Source of the DNA: Caballeronia terrestris
Lineage (GTDB): Bacteria > Pseudomonadota > Gammaproteobacteria > Burkholderiales > Burkholderiaceae
Reading direction: 5' to 3'
DNA: 40,796 bases
Assembly (NCBI RefSeq): GCF_001544515.1
Contig: NZ_FCOL02000046.1
Location: 1-40,796 of the forward strand
Of the stretch, positions 32,572 to 40,300 are shown in pieces. The position numbers were made by a program, and so were the translations under genes. Below the pieces are notes generated by a model. It saw only the letters and a list, made by a program, of their open reading frames with translations. It did not search any database and was not told the origin of the DNA. The first letter of the stretch is position 1. Each line of letters begins with the position of its first letter.

Positions 32572-32820
32572 TCAGGCCGCGAAGCGCAATGCGTTCATCG
32601 ACGGACGACGGTTCGTCGGCGGAAACACGCACCACGTTCCGTCGTCGTGGCGAAAGAACAGGACCGAGAGCGAACCCGACGGCCGCTCGACTTCGACGCG
32701 TATGCAGCGCGTCGGGTGAGAACCGCTGCGCGTCATCCGGACGACTCGCGCCGGCGTGGCTTGCGTCGGGCCGAGCCATTTGTCCACCAGGCGATGCAAT
32801 GAACTTGCGTGGCTGTTCAT
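32572..32820 (-). CDS. Small hypothetical protein, 82 residues
   Basis: The ATG at 32820 follows AAAGGAG at 7 bp, a strong ribosome site. The product (start MNSHASSLHRLVDKWLGPTQ, later VEVERPSGSLSVLFFRHDDG and TWCVFPPTN) is basic, has no signal peptide or membrane segment, and resembles small proteins of unknown function that I associate with Burkholderia genomes. It lies between operon C and a divergent TetR gene, behind a promoter in which two TetR-type operators sit. It may be a stress or regulatory protein controlled by that TetR. No function is assigned. Confidence 0.75.
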   Translation of the reverse strand: MNSHASSLHRLVDKWLGPTQATPARVVRMTRSGSHPTRCIRVEVERPSGSLSVLFFRHDDGTWCVFPPTNRRPSMNALRFAA

Positions 32821-32898
32821 TTCAATGCTCCTTTCTGCCGGCAGATGTGCCGCAGGCGATTGCGTGCTGGCCCTGATATTTGAGCAACTGCTTTTATG

Positions 32899-32910
32899 GG
32901 TCTAATGACC
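32899..32910. promoter_or_regulatory. TetR-type operator copy 1
   Basis: GGTCTAATGACC: 4-bp arms around TAAT. It lies just downstream of the leftward -10 box at 32913-32918, so a bound repressor would block the promoter of the 82-residue protein. Its centre is 22 bp, two helical turns, from copy 2. Confidence 0.6.
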
Positions 32911-32912
32911 AA

Positions 32913-32941
32913 ATATTAGTGGTCTGGTGACCAATTATCAA
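32913..32941 (-). promoter_or_regulatory. Promoter of the 82-residue protein gene
   Basis: Leftward TTGATA (32936-32941), 17 bp, TAATAT (32913-32918). Operator copy 2 fills the spacer. The start codon is about 90 bp downstream. Confidence 0.55.
32920..32933. promoter_or_regulatory. TetR-type operator copy 2
   Basis: TGGTCTGGTGACCA has perfect 5-bp arms around TGGT. It occupies the spacer between the -35 and -10 boxes of the leftward promoter. Confidence 0.62.
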
Positions 32942-33031
32942 GACATTCGAAGTTGGGGTATACGCGCTACTTCTACGTATTTACGCAAGGGACAATCGTA
33001 TGGGCCTGGCACCAAAACCAGATTTGACCTA

Positions 33032-33051
33032 TATAATTGGGTTGATTGACC
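33032..33051 (+). promoter_or_regulatory. TetR gene -10 box and operator copy 3
   Basis: TATAAT (33032-33037) is followed at once by GGTTGATTGACC (33040-33051), a third and less symmetric copy of the motif, 70 bp before the TetR start. This suggests the regulator represses itself. A clear -35 box was not found. Confidence 0.5.
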
Positions 33052-33123
33052 AAATTTTGGTTTGATAGAGTTGCAGGCAGCGCGGCTTGCCTGACCCCAG
33101 TCGGTTCGCAGGAGATCGGCCAT

Positions 33124-33783
33124 ATGGAACTCATGAGCATCACGTCCGAGGACATCAGTGGAAGGGACGCGAAGGGTGCGTCGAAGTCGCGCGGCAACCG
33201 GACGACGCGCGTTCCCGAGATTCTCGAAGTCGCGATTCGCGTCTTTGCGCGTGAAGGCAACGCCGGCTTTACTCAACGGCGCGTCGCGGCGGACGCGGGC
33301 GTGCGCCTGAGCACGTTGCAGCACTACTTCGGCAGCAGGGAATCGCTACTGCAATCGACCATCGAAGAAATGGGAAAGCGTTATCTCGAACGATTTCGCC
33401 TTCTCGCCGACGATGCGCTGCGGTCGCCCGAAGCGCGTCTGGAAACGCTTCTCGACGAAACGTTCGACGTTCTGACGGGGCCGGACAATGTCGTCAGTCC
33501 GTTCGCGCTCGAAGTCTGGTGTCTCGCCGAGCACCAGGCATCGGTACGAGACCTGATGGTCAGGGTCAGCGGCGACTTTCAGGAGGTATTCAGCAAACTC
33601 GTCGCGGAAATCAACCCCGCGCTCGCACGTGACGAGTGCCGTCTGCGCGGCGCGCTCATTTATTCGCACTGGCAGGGGCTGATCGTGTTCTTGCGACGAT
33701 CGGGGCGAAATGCGCCGGACCTCGTCGCGTTTCGTACCGCGACCAAGGTCGTTTGGAAGGCATTGAGCAACGCTTCGCAGTAG
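33124..33783 (+). CDS. TetR/AcrR-family transcriptional regulator
   Basis: The ATG at 33124 has AGGAG 9 bp upstream and gives 219 residues; an open frame upstream to 33046 runs through the promoter. The N-terminal HTH reads ILEVAIRVFAREGNAGFTQR, RRVAADAGVRLSTLQHYFGS (residues about 40-80). The C-terminal ligand domain is helical and resembles BetI-like members (EVWCLAEHQASVRDLM). Three GGTYNNNTGACC sites lie upstream. It is divergent from the 82-residue gene and from operon C beyond it. Whether it also influences the catabolic operons is unknown; those carry a different motif. Confidence 0.92.
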   Translation: MELMSITSEDISGRDAKGASKSRGNRTTRVPEILEVAIRVFAREGNAGFTQRRVAADAGVRLSTLQHYFGSRESLLQSTIEEMGKRYLERFRLLADDALRSPEARLETLLDETFDVLTGPDNVVSPFALEVWCLAEHQASVRDLMVRVSGDFQEVFSKLVAEINPALARDECRLRGALIYSHWQGLIVFLRRSGRNAPDLVAFRTATKVVWKALSNASQ

Positions 33784-34208
33784 GTTTTCGTCGGATTTTC
33801 GCCGTGCAGCGATGTGCGACGCGCGGTCCAGAGCGAACCGCTTTCGCCGGCCGGTCTGCCACAGCCTCGATTCGGCCGGTGGAGGCGCAATCCCGCTGCT
33901 CGTGGGTAAGGTCTCCCTTACTGGTCAACAATGAACCCGTCATAGTGCGGACGCATCGAAATCGGTTTGGACAGTGGCGGACGAATTCTCTGCGCGTCCG
34001 GCAGAAGTGCGATCCCGAGACCGGGGCCTGTCGGAATATCAACGAAACCGTTCTTCGGCAAAAGAAACACCTAACTCTCGACGCGATGTTTCCGACGGTG
34101 TTTCAAGTCATGAGAACCGCACGAGAAACTCGCGCAGGCAGTTTTCAACTATTCTGGAGACGTCGTTGCGCTCACCACCCTCAAACAAGCTGCCGATAAA
34201 ACAGATCT
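33784..34208. other. Intergenic stretch, no recognisable gene
   Basis: About 425 bp between the TetR gene and an IS30 remnant. Open frames on both strands exist but have no start context or family signature. A frame at 33636-34199 merely overlaps the TetR gene in another phase. Confidence 0.4.
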
Positions 34209-34319
34209 GACGGTGGCTGGTGAGCGCCCGAGTATCAGGGCCATGGCCCTGATACTCACATCCTGCAGTCGTAGGCTTGCGATGGCGAGGCGTTCTTCAG
34301 GTTGAAGCTGCTGGTACGA
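34209..34319 (-). mobile_element. Remnant of an IS30-family transposase (N-terminal HTH)
   Basis: The leftward frame encodes SYQQLQPEERLAIASLRLQD, VSIRAMALILGRSPATV, the HTH_38 start of IS30-family transposases. The conserved continuation (SRELxRN) is replaced by unrelated sequence, and no DDE domain follows. Only about 37 codons remain, without visible terminal repeats, so this is an old scar of an insertion. Confidence 0.65.
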
Positions 34320-34691
34320 AGTTTGTCGGGCATTGCAACACCTTATACGAGATAGGTGTTGCACTTCGCTTTTGAGGCCGACCTCATATTCATGAAGCCT
34401 TCCTTTCGCTAGCCTGCGCCTTAATGTGTTGGTCACAGCTCGCACTGTTCTTTGCTTAATTACGCAACAGCTTCTTAGCGAAATTCAAGGTGAGTTGCCG
34501 AGCCGCTTACCCTTGACGGCATTCAAGTGTCCCCGGTCGGTGCCACCGGGCGGGGACACGTCCCCGGAGCGGGAGTTCGTCACCCGCTTGGCGCAGTGGC
34601 GGCGGTTGACGACGACGCAGGTCGCCGGTGCGATTGCATGAGGGAGACGTCTTCGGACAGAAGCGATCGAGTGCGCCTTTAGGCTACGCGC
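34320..34691. other. Intergenic stretch with one strong hairpin, no clear gene
   Basis: Around 370 bp with no supported gene. The only notable structure is the hairpin at 34527-34559, listed separately. Short frames around it (such as VTRLAQWRRLTTTQVAG read rightward) lack family signatures. Confidence 0.4.
34527..34559. repeat. Strong imperfect hairpin of unknown role
   Basis: GTGTCCCCG and CGGGGACAC form a perfect 9-bp stem; inside it CGGT and ACCG form a further 4-bp stem with a 3-base loop after a 2-by-2 internal loop. There is no U run on either side. It lies about 210 bp from the IS30 remnant. It could be an end of a lost mobile element, a processed RNA or a REP-like element. Confidence 0.5.
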
Positions 34692-35081
34692 CTATTTCAC
34701 TGCCTTGGACGCACTGCAGTTCAGGTCGACGGATGAGACCCCAGTATTCTTCAGCGTAACCGAGATCCTGCTTCCTCTGATCGCCGTGATCATTTGCCCG
34801 TAACTGACCGTTGGGATGAACTGAACGTCCGGAGCCACCGCCACCGGAGGATTCTTTGTTCCGTCGACGGTCAGTTCAAGTTCCACAGTCAACGAGTCGA
34901 TAGCCACGCCCCAGTCCTGCTTTTGTGCGGCCTGGTTCTTCTTGAAGTTGCACAGGCCCTCCATCACTTGCTCCAAAGCGGTAGGGATATCGACTGGCTT
35001 TCCCTGGGGAATCGGCGGCGTGTTGCAGCCGGCAACCAGAAAAGACAGAAGACATGGGAGAACAGAGAGGTGGGCTCGCAT
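34692..35081 (-). CDS. Predicted lipoprotein, 129 residues
   Basis: Starting at the ATG at 35081, the protein has a lipoprotein signal sequence MRAHLSVLPCLLSFLVAGCN with a good lipobox (LVAGC). The rest is soluble: PVDIPTALEQVMEGLCNFKK and then beta strands (DSLTVELELTVDGT; GSRISVTLKNTG). The helix followed by a sheet recalls the trypco2 domain, but this is a resemblance by eye. It is probably anchored in the outer or inner membrane facing the periplasm. An upstream extension of the frame has no support. Neighbours do not suggest a function. Confidence 0.7.
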   Translation of the reverse strand: MRAHLSVLPCLLSFLVAGCNTPPIPQGKPVDIPTALEQVMEGLCNFKKNQAAQKQDWGVAIDSLTVELELTVDGTKNPPVAVAPDVQFIPTVSYGQMITAIRGSRISVTLKNTGVSSVDLNCSASKAVK

Positions 35082-35427
35082 CAGGATTCCGTGATCGGCC
35101 TCGTAGGGCGACCAGTATCCATCTGCCTCGTTCTCTCTTCTGTGCGCTGCCATACAGACGACAGCCTGCGGGGATTCATGCGCGCCGGACACCCAGCCAT
35201 GGAAGCTCTTTTGCATGAACCAAGAAGTGCCTCTGTGAGCAATATTCAATGACTGTTGTTCCCTCGACCGGGCTAGCCTGCTGGCGCGACGGTTGATTCG
35301 CTACCGGTTGCACGCTTTCGTGCCATCATCGACTGCGAGCGACGGATGCTCTTGTCGAGGTTCTCCACGAAATTCGAAGGCGGCTCTACTCAACACATGA
35401 CCGCCATTTCAACCAAGACGCAGGAAC

Positions 35428-35703
35428 GTGAAAATGGTCGAATCAAAAAACGAGCTCTGGGCGCGAACGGCCGCAACACTCACCGCCGCTGGACTCCTGG
35501 CGCTATCGGGGGCTTCGCTGGCCACCAACCAGTCGCAACAGCGGCAACAAGGCAGGAACGCAAACCAGGCCGCGAAACACGAAGCGCGCACAACCAAGGT
35601 CGACTGCCGTGCCGCAGACCAGAAGAGTAACTCCCAGTGCCGGCAGGACAAGCGCAACTCGAAGCAGGAAGGTCGTCAGCAAAAACGGGACATCAAGTAT
35701 TGA
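35428..35703 (+). CDS. Small basic secreted protein, 91 residues
   Basis: The frame opens with a GTG at 35428, two codons before an ATG at 35434; AGGAA precedes both. A signal peptide is visible (ELWARTAATLTAAGLLALSG, cleavage probably near ASLA). The mature part is rich in Gln, Arg and Lys (NQSQQRQQGRNANQAAKHEA; QDKRNSKQEGRQQKRDIKY) with two cysteines (VDCRAADQKSNSQCRQ) that could pair. It resembles small periplasmic proteins of unknown function known from Burkholderia-type genomes. No partner gene is evident. Confidence 0.68.
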   Translation: MKMVESKNELWARTAATLTAAGLLALSGASLATNQSQQRQQGRNANQAAKHEARTTKVDCRAADQKSNSQCRQDKRNSKQEGRQQKRDIKY

Positions 35704-35870
35704 TGACAGTGCCGATCGAATGGCGTGCCCGCCAACAACGGAGCACTCGTCGGCCGCCCCACGACCCGTGTCGCAAACGTGCCCGTTTCGCCCGGTGCAA
35801 CGTCGCAACTCATTGTCTCGCTTTCAGGCAGATCGGGTTGCGAAGTCAAGCAACGGTCGCTGAATCGCGA

Positions 35871-36689
35871 TCAGAACTTGAAGGTCACATTCACGCTTGG
35901 GCCGCTAAAGCGAAGCGTTTGGACGAGTTGATCGCCCGAGCCATAAAATGCGAGGTATCGATAGAGCAGGCCGAAGTCGACCCGCTTTGTCGCGTAGGCT
36001 ACCCCCGTCAGGGCCTGCCATGTGAACTTTGAGGTGCCCGTCCCCACGTCGAGATAGAAAGGGACGTACCATGCGCCGTTCCGAGTGAACGTCGCGCGTC
36101 CGCGTACGCCCGCGAAACCATTGAAGATGTTCTGCATCTGTCCGACATGAAAGTTCGCACTGGCCCCCGGTCCTGAGCCAACTGTCGCGCCGATCATTGC
36201 GTCGAGTGTTCCCTTCACACCAAGATAGCGCATGCCCGCGATCGCATCGACGTGTCCCCATTCCTGCCATATGACAGTACGACTCCCGCCCAGCTGGACC
36301 AGCGTTCCCGCGAAACTCGTCTGAACGTCCTGCTGCGTTCCGCGCGTGCCGAGGACGCCGCTCGTCGCATTGACAGCACTCTCATGCCGACCGAAGTTGA
36401 GGTAGATGGTGTCGGCGAAAACACTCCACTCCCCCTTGCGCGCCTCGCCCTGCAGCATCAAGGCGAATCTGAGGTTCTGCAGATAGTTGTACGGCCCGCT
36501 GGACGCGTCGGCACCGCCTCCGGGAAGCGTGAACCGGAACGTTCCGCTCACAGTGGGCAACCACAGGTAAGGCCCGACTGCAATCTGCCATTGTGCGCCG
36601 GCATCGCCCGGAGGGGCGTCGGTTGCAACCGCCGGGCCACATAGTGCAGCCATTGTCAGCGCGGTGATGCATTTTGACCGTCGCGTCAT
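35871..36689 (-). CDS. Outer-membrane beta-barrel protein, 272 residues
   Basis: The protein has a signal peptide (MTRRSKCITALTMAALCGPAVATDA) and then alternating hydrophobic strands such as WQIAVGPYLWLPTVSGTFRF and WSVFADTIYLNFG, ending in PSVNVTFKF with a C-terminal Phe, the outer-membrane sorting signature. Ten to twelve strands seem likely from the pattern. It resembles small outer-membrane proteins of unknown transport role in proteobacteria. It is a lone gene with no operon partner in reach. Confidence 0.78.
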   Translation of the reverse strand: MTRRSKCITALTMAALCGPAVATDAPPGDAGAQWQIAVGPYLWLPTVSGTFRFTLPGGGADASSGPYNYLQNLRFALMLQGEARKGEWSVFADTIYLNFGRHESAVNATSGVLGTRGTQQDVQTSFAGTLVQLGGSRTVIWQEWGHVDAIAGMRYLGVKGTLDAMIGATVGSGPGASANFHVGQMQNIFNGFAGVRGRATFTRNGAWYVPFYLDVGTGTSKFTWQALTGVAYATKRVDFGLLYRYLAFYGSGDQLVQTLRFSGPSVNVTFKF

Positions 36690-37193
36690 GATGCTCCCTG
36701 GCTTTTCACGCGCTTTTGGATTCGCGCGGCGTCGCTATGGCCGGAGTTCGACCTAGATGAAATCCAGCACAGCCAAGCCCGTCGCCAGCTTGCTGGTGTA
36801 GCGCCCGTTGGAGGGAACGACGCATCATGGCGTCTGCGCAACAGGGGCTGCGCGCCATCGTGTTTCCGGCACCAGCGCATTTCTTGCGAAAACGCCCACA
36901 CTACGGCACGGAGCAATTGCAGCCCATACAGCGGTTCCGGGCAGCAACCACTGTGAAGGCATATTGAATCAGAAGCAAGACGCACAGCGCGCCCTATCGC
37001 CGCTAACTGCCGTCCGCAGGACTGAAATCATTGACACGCCAAGATCCGCTCTCTGAGCAGAGTTTCGGACATTCACAGTCAGCAGCGAATTTTGAATTGA
37101 TTTCGGCCCGCTGCGCCTCATAGATCAAGCGATCAAGCACTCGGGTTTCAGAAGCGCCGGTGCATTGTAGTGACACCGAGCAGTCCCGGCGGT
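36690..37193. other. Intergenic stretch of about 500 bp, no recognisable gene
   Basis: No frame on either strand has both a ribosome site and a family signature. GC is lower than in the neighbouring genes. It separates two leftward single-gene units, so the promoter of the beta-barrel gene should lie in its left part, but I could not identify convincing boxes. Confidence 0.4.
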
Positions 37194-38297
37194 TCAAGTC
37201 TGCTGCTGTTCGTTTGAGCGCTCCGACTGCGGCTGGTCCCTCACCCATCGCCAGAACAGTTGATAGCCGACCGCGAGCATCACGGGACCGATGAACAGGC
37301 CGATGACGCCGCCTGAGACCATGCCGCCGAGCGCGCCGATCAGCACGACCGGCATGGGTACGGCGACGCCACGGCCCAGCAGCAATGGCTTGAGCACGTT
37401 GTCGGCCAGGCCTGCGACGAAGACATAGACCGAGAAGACGATCGTCGCTGTACTGAGGCCCTCGGTGACGATGACGAAAATGATCACCGGGGCCGTGATC
37501 AGGGTGGCGGGTAACTGCATGATGCCGATCAGCAGCACGACGAGCGCAAGCAGGCCGGCACCAGGGATACCCATGAGCACGAAGGCGACACCAATGAGCA
37601 GCATCTGGATGAACGCAATTCCGACCACGCCCTGAGCGACTGCGCGGATCGTGGCGGTGCAAAGATCGGTGATCTTCGGACCGTTCTCCGGGCCGGATAT
37701 GCGCGAGGCGATCTGCACCGCGCTGCGGCGGCCATTCTCGCCGTGAGCCATGAGAATGCCAGCAATGACTAGCGCGACGAAGAATATCAGCAACCCCGCG
37801 CCGAGGCCGGTGAGCGTTCCGAGCAATGCGCGGCCAGCATCCTTGAGCTGAGGTGCGAACTTGTGCGCGAGACCGGTAAGGTCGGTGGAGGCTTGCTGCC
37901 AGAAGTCGAACACTCGCTGACCCACGAGTGGCCAGGTGGTCACCGATTCCGCAGGCGGTGGAATGCGGAAGCTGCCGCTCCTCACGACGGCCATCGCATG
38001 CTCGATCGAGTCGGCTACTGCGACGCCCAACATATATGTCGGCGCGAGGATAACGCCGAACGCAATGAGGATGATCAGGGTGGCGATAAGGCCCTCCCTG
38101 ATGGCGAATCTTCCCCGCAGTCTCGCTTGCAGCGGATACAGCGTGATCGCGAGGATCATCGCCCAGACCATCAGATTAAGGAACGGAACGAAGATTCGAA
38201 AACAAAATACAGCGAGAACAGAAATGAGCCCGGCACGGATCAGTACATCGAGCAATTCTCTGGATAGTACCCTACGGGCCGTAGGCGTGGGCTGCAT
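37194..38297 (-). CDS. AI-2E family (PerM/UPF0118) permease
   Basis: The ATG at 38297 with GAGG upstream gives 367 residues; a longer frame to 38399 lacks support. About seven to eight membrane segments are visible: an N-terminal pair (LISVLAVFCFRIFVPFLNLM, VWAMILAITLYPL), a long soluble middle, and a C-terminal group with PGAGLLALVVLLIGIMQLPA and the family motif LADNVLKPLLLGRGVAVPMP. Members have been linked to autoinducer-2 export and to sodium/proton exchange; the family name does not prove either. The C-terminus is hydrophilic (QPQSERSNEQQQT). It stands alone on its strand. Confidence 0.9.
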   Translation of the reverse strand: MQPTPTARRVLSRELLDVLIRAGLISVLAVFCFRIFVPFLNLMVWAMILAITLYPLQARLRGRFAIREGLIATLIILIAFGVILAPTYMLGVAVADSIEHAMAVVRSGSFRIPPPAESVTTWPLVGQRVFDFWQQASTDLTGLAHKFAPQLKDAGRALLGTLTGLGAGLLIFFVALVIAGILMAHGENGRRSAVQIASRISGPENGPKITDLCTATIRAVAQGVVGIAFIQMLLIGVAFVLMGIPGAGLLALVVLLIGIMQLPATLITAPVIIFVIVTEGLSTATIVFSVYVFVAGLADNVLKPLLLGRGVAVPMPVVLIGALGGMVSGGVIGLFIGPVMLAVGYQLFWRWVRDQPQSERSNEQQQT

Positions 38298-38807
38298 CGG
38301 TGGCCTCCTCGCATGTTGCCGCGAGAGACCAACTCGACGGCACGTTAAGCTTGCCAGGCAACCGGCATGGTTGGAGCTGGACCACGCTAAGGCTCCCATC
38401 GCTCTCCGGCAGGAAGGTCGCCAGAAACCTAACTATTCCGAGTAACTGTCCGTCGACCAAGCGCGGTTTCGCATAAAAAGGTGATCGTCCGAATACCACA
38501 GCATCAATCTCGCTACCTGACGAAGAGCGCCGCGTCCGAGCCACGAGCCCCCTTGACACTGACCTCGCCGACGTAATAGCCGGGACAGCCGCGAAAAAAG
38601 CATGAACGACGCTGGACTTCAAGGAACATCTTGATTGCATCCATGGCGTTACCTTTCGATGAGCGGGAACACGGACGCAGCGGCAGGTACACGCGCAGCC
38701 CCGGAGCAGAAATCCCCCCCCGGTTCGACGGTAAGCGCGGCTATACAAGCTGCAAGCGAAGCTTCTCGATTTCCTGGAGATGCATCTACAATTTAGGTTC
38801 AAAGACA
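38298..38807. other. Stretch without a confident gene; one possible 43-codon ORF
   Basis: A leftward ORF at 38513-38644 (43 codons, MDAIKMFLEVQRRSCFFRGC) has AAAGG 8 bp before its ATG, so it may be a small gene. A longer leftward frame (38272-38811) overlaps it in another phase and ends inside the permease gene; its composition is poor in the usual codon bias. The two could be halves of a frameshifted gene. Nothing else is recognisable. Confidence 0.25.
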
Positions 38808-39284
38808 TCAAAAGACAATGCGCCCACGGGTTAACGTCCTGAGCGCCCCTGCGGCGGTAAGGCGCTGCAATTCGTATCGTTCGGTCCGATCGATGACGAC
38901 GGTCAGCATCAGCGCTTTCCTGGACGACGTCAAAGGATTGATCGTGACTTCGGCGGGGAATTCGGTGCCTTCCTTACGGCGGGCGAATACGTCGCGAGAG
39001 CCGCTTTGGGCGCGAAGGGCGCGACCCGAAGCTGCGTCATACTGCACCGCGTCATGGGTTCCCTCGCGCAAGCCGGGCACGAGCGCATCGGCGGATGCGC
39101 CGATCAATTCGGCGCGGCTGGAGCCAAAGAGTTTCTCCGATGCCGCATTGACCAGCACGATTTCGCCATGCTGGTTCGTCACGAGAATCGCGAATGGCAA
39201 CAGTTCGAGCGTGTTGCGAAACGAGTCGTCGTCCTTTGGCGATGGCTTCGTGCTGCCAGAGTCGAAGACACGCGGGCCGGGCAT
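38808..39284 (-). CDS. PAS-domain protein, about 158 residues
   Basis: Starting at the ATG at 39284 the protein has one PAS domain: FRNTLELLPFAILVTNQHGE, IVLVNAASEKLFGSSRAELI, GASADALVPGLREGTHDAV, then FARRKEGTEFPAEVTINPLT and the last strand ALMLTVVIDRTERYELQRL. The domain is typical of PAS sensors that bind a small ligand or heme. No kinase, cyclase or HTH domain follows; the short tail ends at 38808, so this is either a stand-alone PAS protein or the remaining N-terminal part of a sensor kinase. No ribosome site is clear; a TTG at 39329 is an alternative start. Confidence 0.65.
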   Translation of the reverse strand: MPGPRVFDSGSTKPSPKDDDSFRNTLELLPFAILVTNQHGEIVLVNAASEKLFGSSRAELIGASADALVPGLREGTHDAVQYDAASGRALRAQSGSRDVFARRKEGTEFPAEVTINPLTSSRKALMLTVVIDRTERYELQRLTAAGALRTLTRGRIVF

Positions 39285-39713
39285 CGCGACGGGCCGGCAG
39301 CACGTCAAGGCGCAACATGTATGTTGCAACGCGTGCGGTGCATAGCATTAGACAGGCGCGTAATACGCTTGCATTCGCCGCATTGACGTGTTTTCTGAAA
39401 AGGCAAATTAATCTCTCACACCTTGTCGAGCCTTGCACGCGATCGTTCTGCTCCAGTCCTACAACGGGCATGCCAGCCCGCGGCCCGACCTTGATCGACC
39501 TTAGTCTGGCCTCCCGGTAACAATGCCTCTCGCCATCACGGACGAAGGGAGTGTCCTCGTTACAACCGGATGAATCGGTCGGTGTCGTGGAGCTGTCCAC
39601 AGTCGATTTCGGCTTGTCCATATAGAACACCCGAACAGACCTGCGGTGCTCCACGTGTCTTGCGCAAAGCGGCCCCGCCGCCTGTCACACAAGGATCGCC
39701 GTTGGACGTGGTC
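39285..39713. other. Intergenic stretch, no recognisable gene
   Basis: About 430 bp. Several short frames overlap on both strands but none has a start signal with a family signature. Unassigned. Confidence 0.4.
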
Positions 39714-40109
39714 CTATCGCTCCTGTACCTCCCACGCGCCCTTGCCAGTCCTGCAAGCAGTGGGTCCCCATGTCTCCGTCTGACCTTTGGCAACCGCGAT
39801 GATCGTCAACTTCCGACAGGTGCGCTCGCCGTCCTTCACAGAATCGCGCGGCGTGATCGTTCCCCTTATGGCGACGGGATTACCCGTTCCTTCATTGCTC
39901 CAGTTGAGCGATTCGCCATCTTGTTTGGTATCGAGAGCCGTACGAGCAGACTTGTTGAGCACCTCTCGGTCGGGTTGCTTCATGTACGTGATCGGCGTGT
40001 CCTTAAGAAAGCTGAGATTGCCAGCGCACGCCGGCGATTGCCAGACGAGCAACACGATGCTCGAAAGCAGTCCGACAATGGCCCGAGTGCCTACGAGAGA
40101 TATCGCCAT
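39714..40109 (-). CDS. RT0821/Lpp0805-like surface-antigen domain protein, 131 residues
   Basis: The ATG at 40109 gives an N-terminal signal peptide (MAISLVGTRAIVGLLSSIVL, cleaved near ACA) and a C-terminal domain of the RT0821/Lpp0805 type: ARTALDTKQDGESLNWSNEG, GTITPRDSVKDGERTCRKLT and ETWGPTACRTGKGAWEV. The two conserved cysteines (in RTCRK and TACRT) are expected to pair. These proteins are exported, usually lipid-anchored, but a lipobox is absent here, so it is probably periplasmic. Two upstream ATG or GTG codons extend the frame to 40199 without a good ribosome site. Confidence 0.72.
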   Translation of the reverse strand: MAISLVGTRAIVGLLSSIVLLVWQSPACAGNLSFLKDTPITYMKQPDREVLNKSARTALDTKQDGESLNWSNEGTGNPVAIRGTITPRDSVKDGERTCRKLTIIAVAKGQTETWGPTACRTGKGAWEVQER

Positions 40110-40300
40110 GAGACGCCCCTGCTCAACGTTGGATGCCTGAGCTTGCCGCGTACTCTTCATCCTCAGCGGCGTGCAGGTTTCTTGAGTGAGTATAGGCACG
40201 GTGAATCTCCTCGTAACAACGCGTCATTTAGCTGGTCGGGCTTTATGTCTGTTCTCGCACGGCACCGGTCTCCTTCGGCCCAGCTTTTCCGATAAGGACA

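Noticed and set aside
33636..34199. A 187-codon rightward frame after the TetR gene
   Set aside because: It overlaps the TetR gene out of phase, lacks a ribosome site and shows no family features.
38272..38811. A 179-codon leftward frame as a gene
   Set aside because: It runs into the permease gene, has many Arg/Ser/Cys codons typical of a wrong frame, and its start lacks a ribosome site.
39052..39654. A 200-codon leftward frame overlapping the PAS gene
   Set aside because: It overlaps a recognisable PAS domain in another phase and has no family features of its own.
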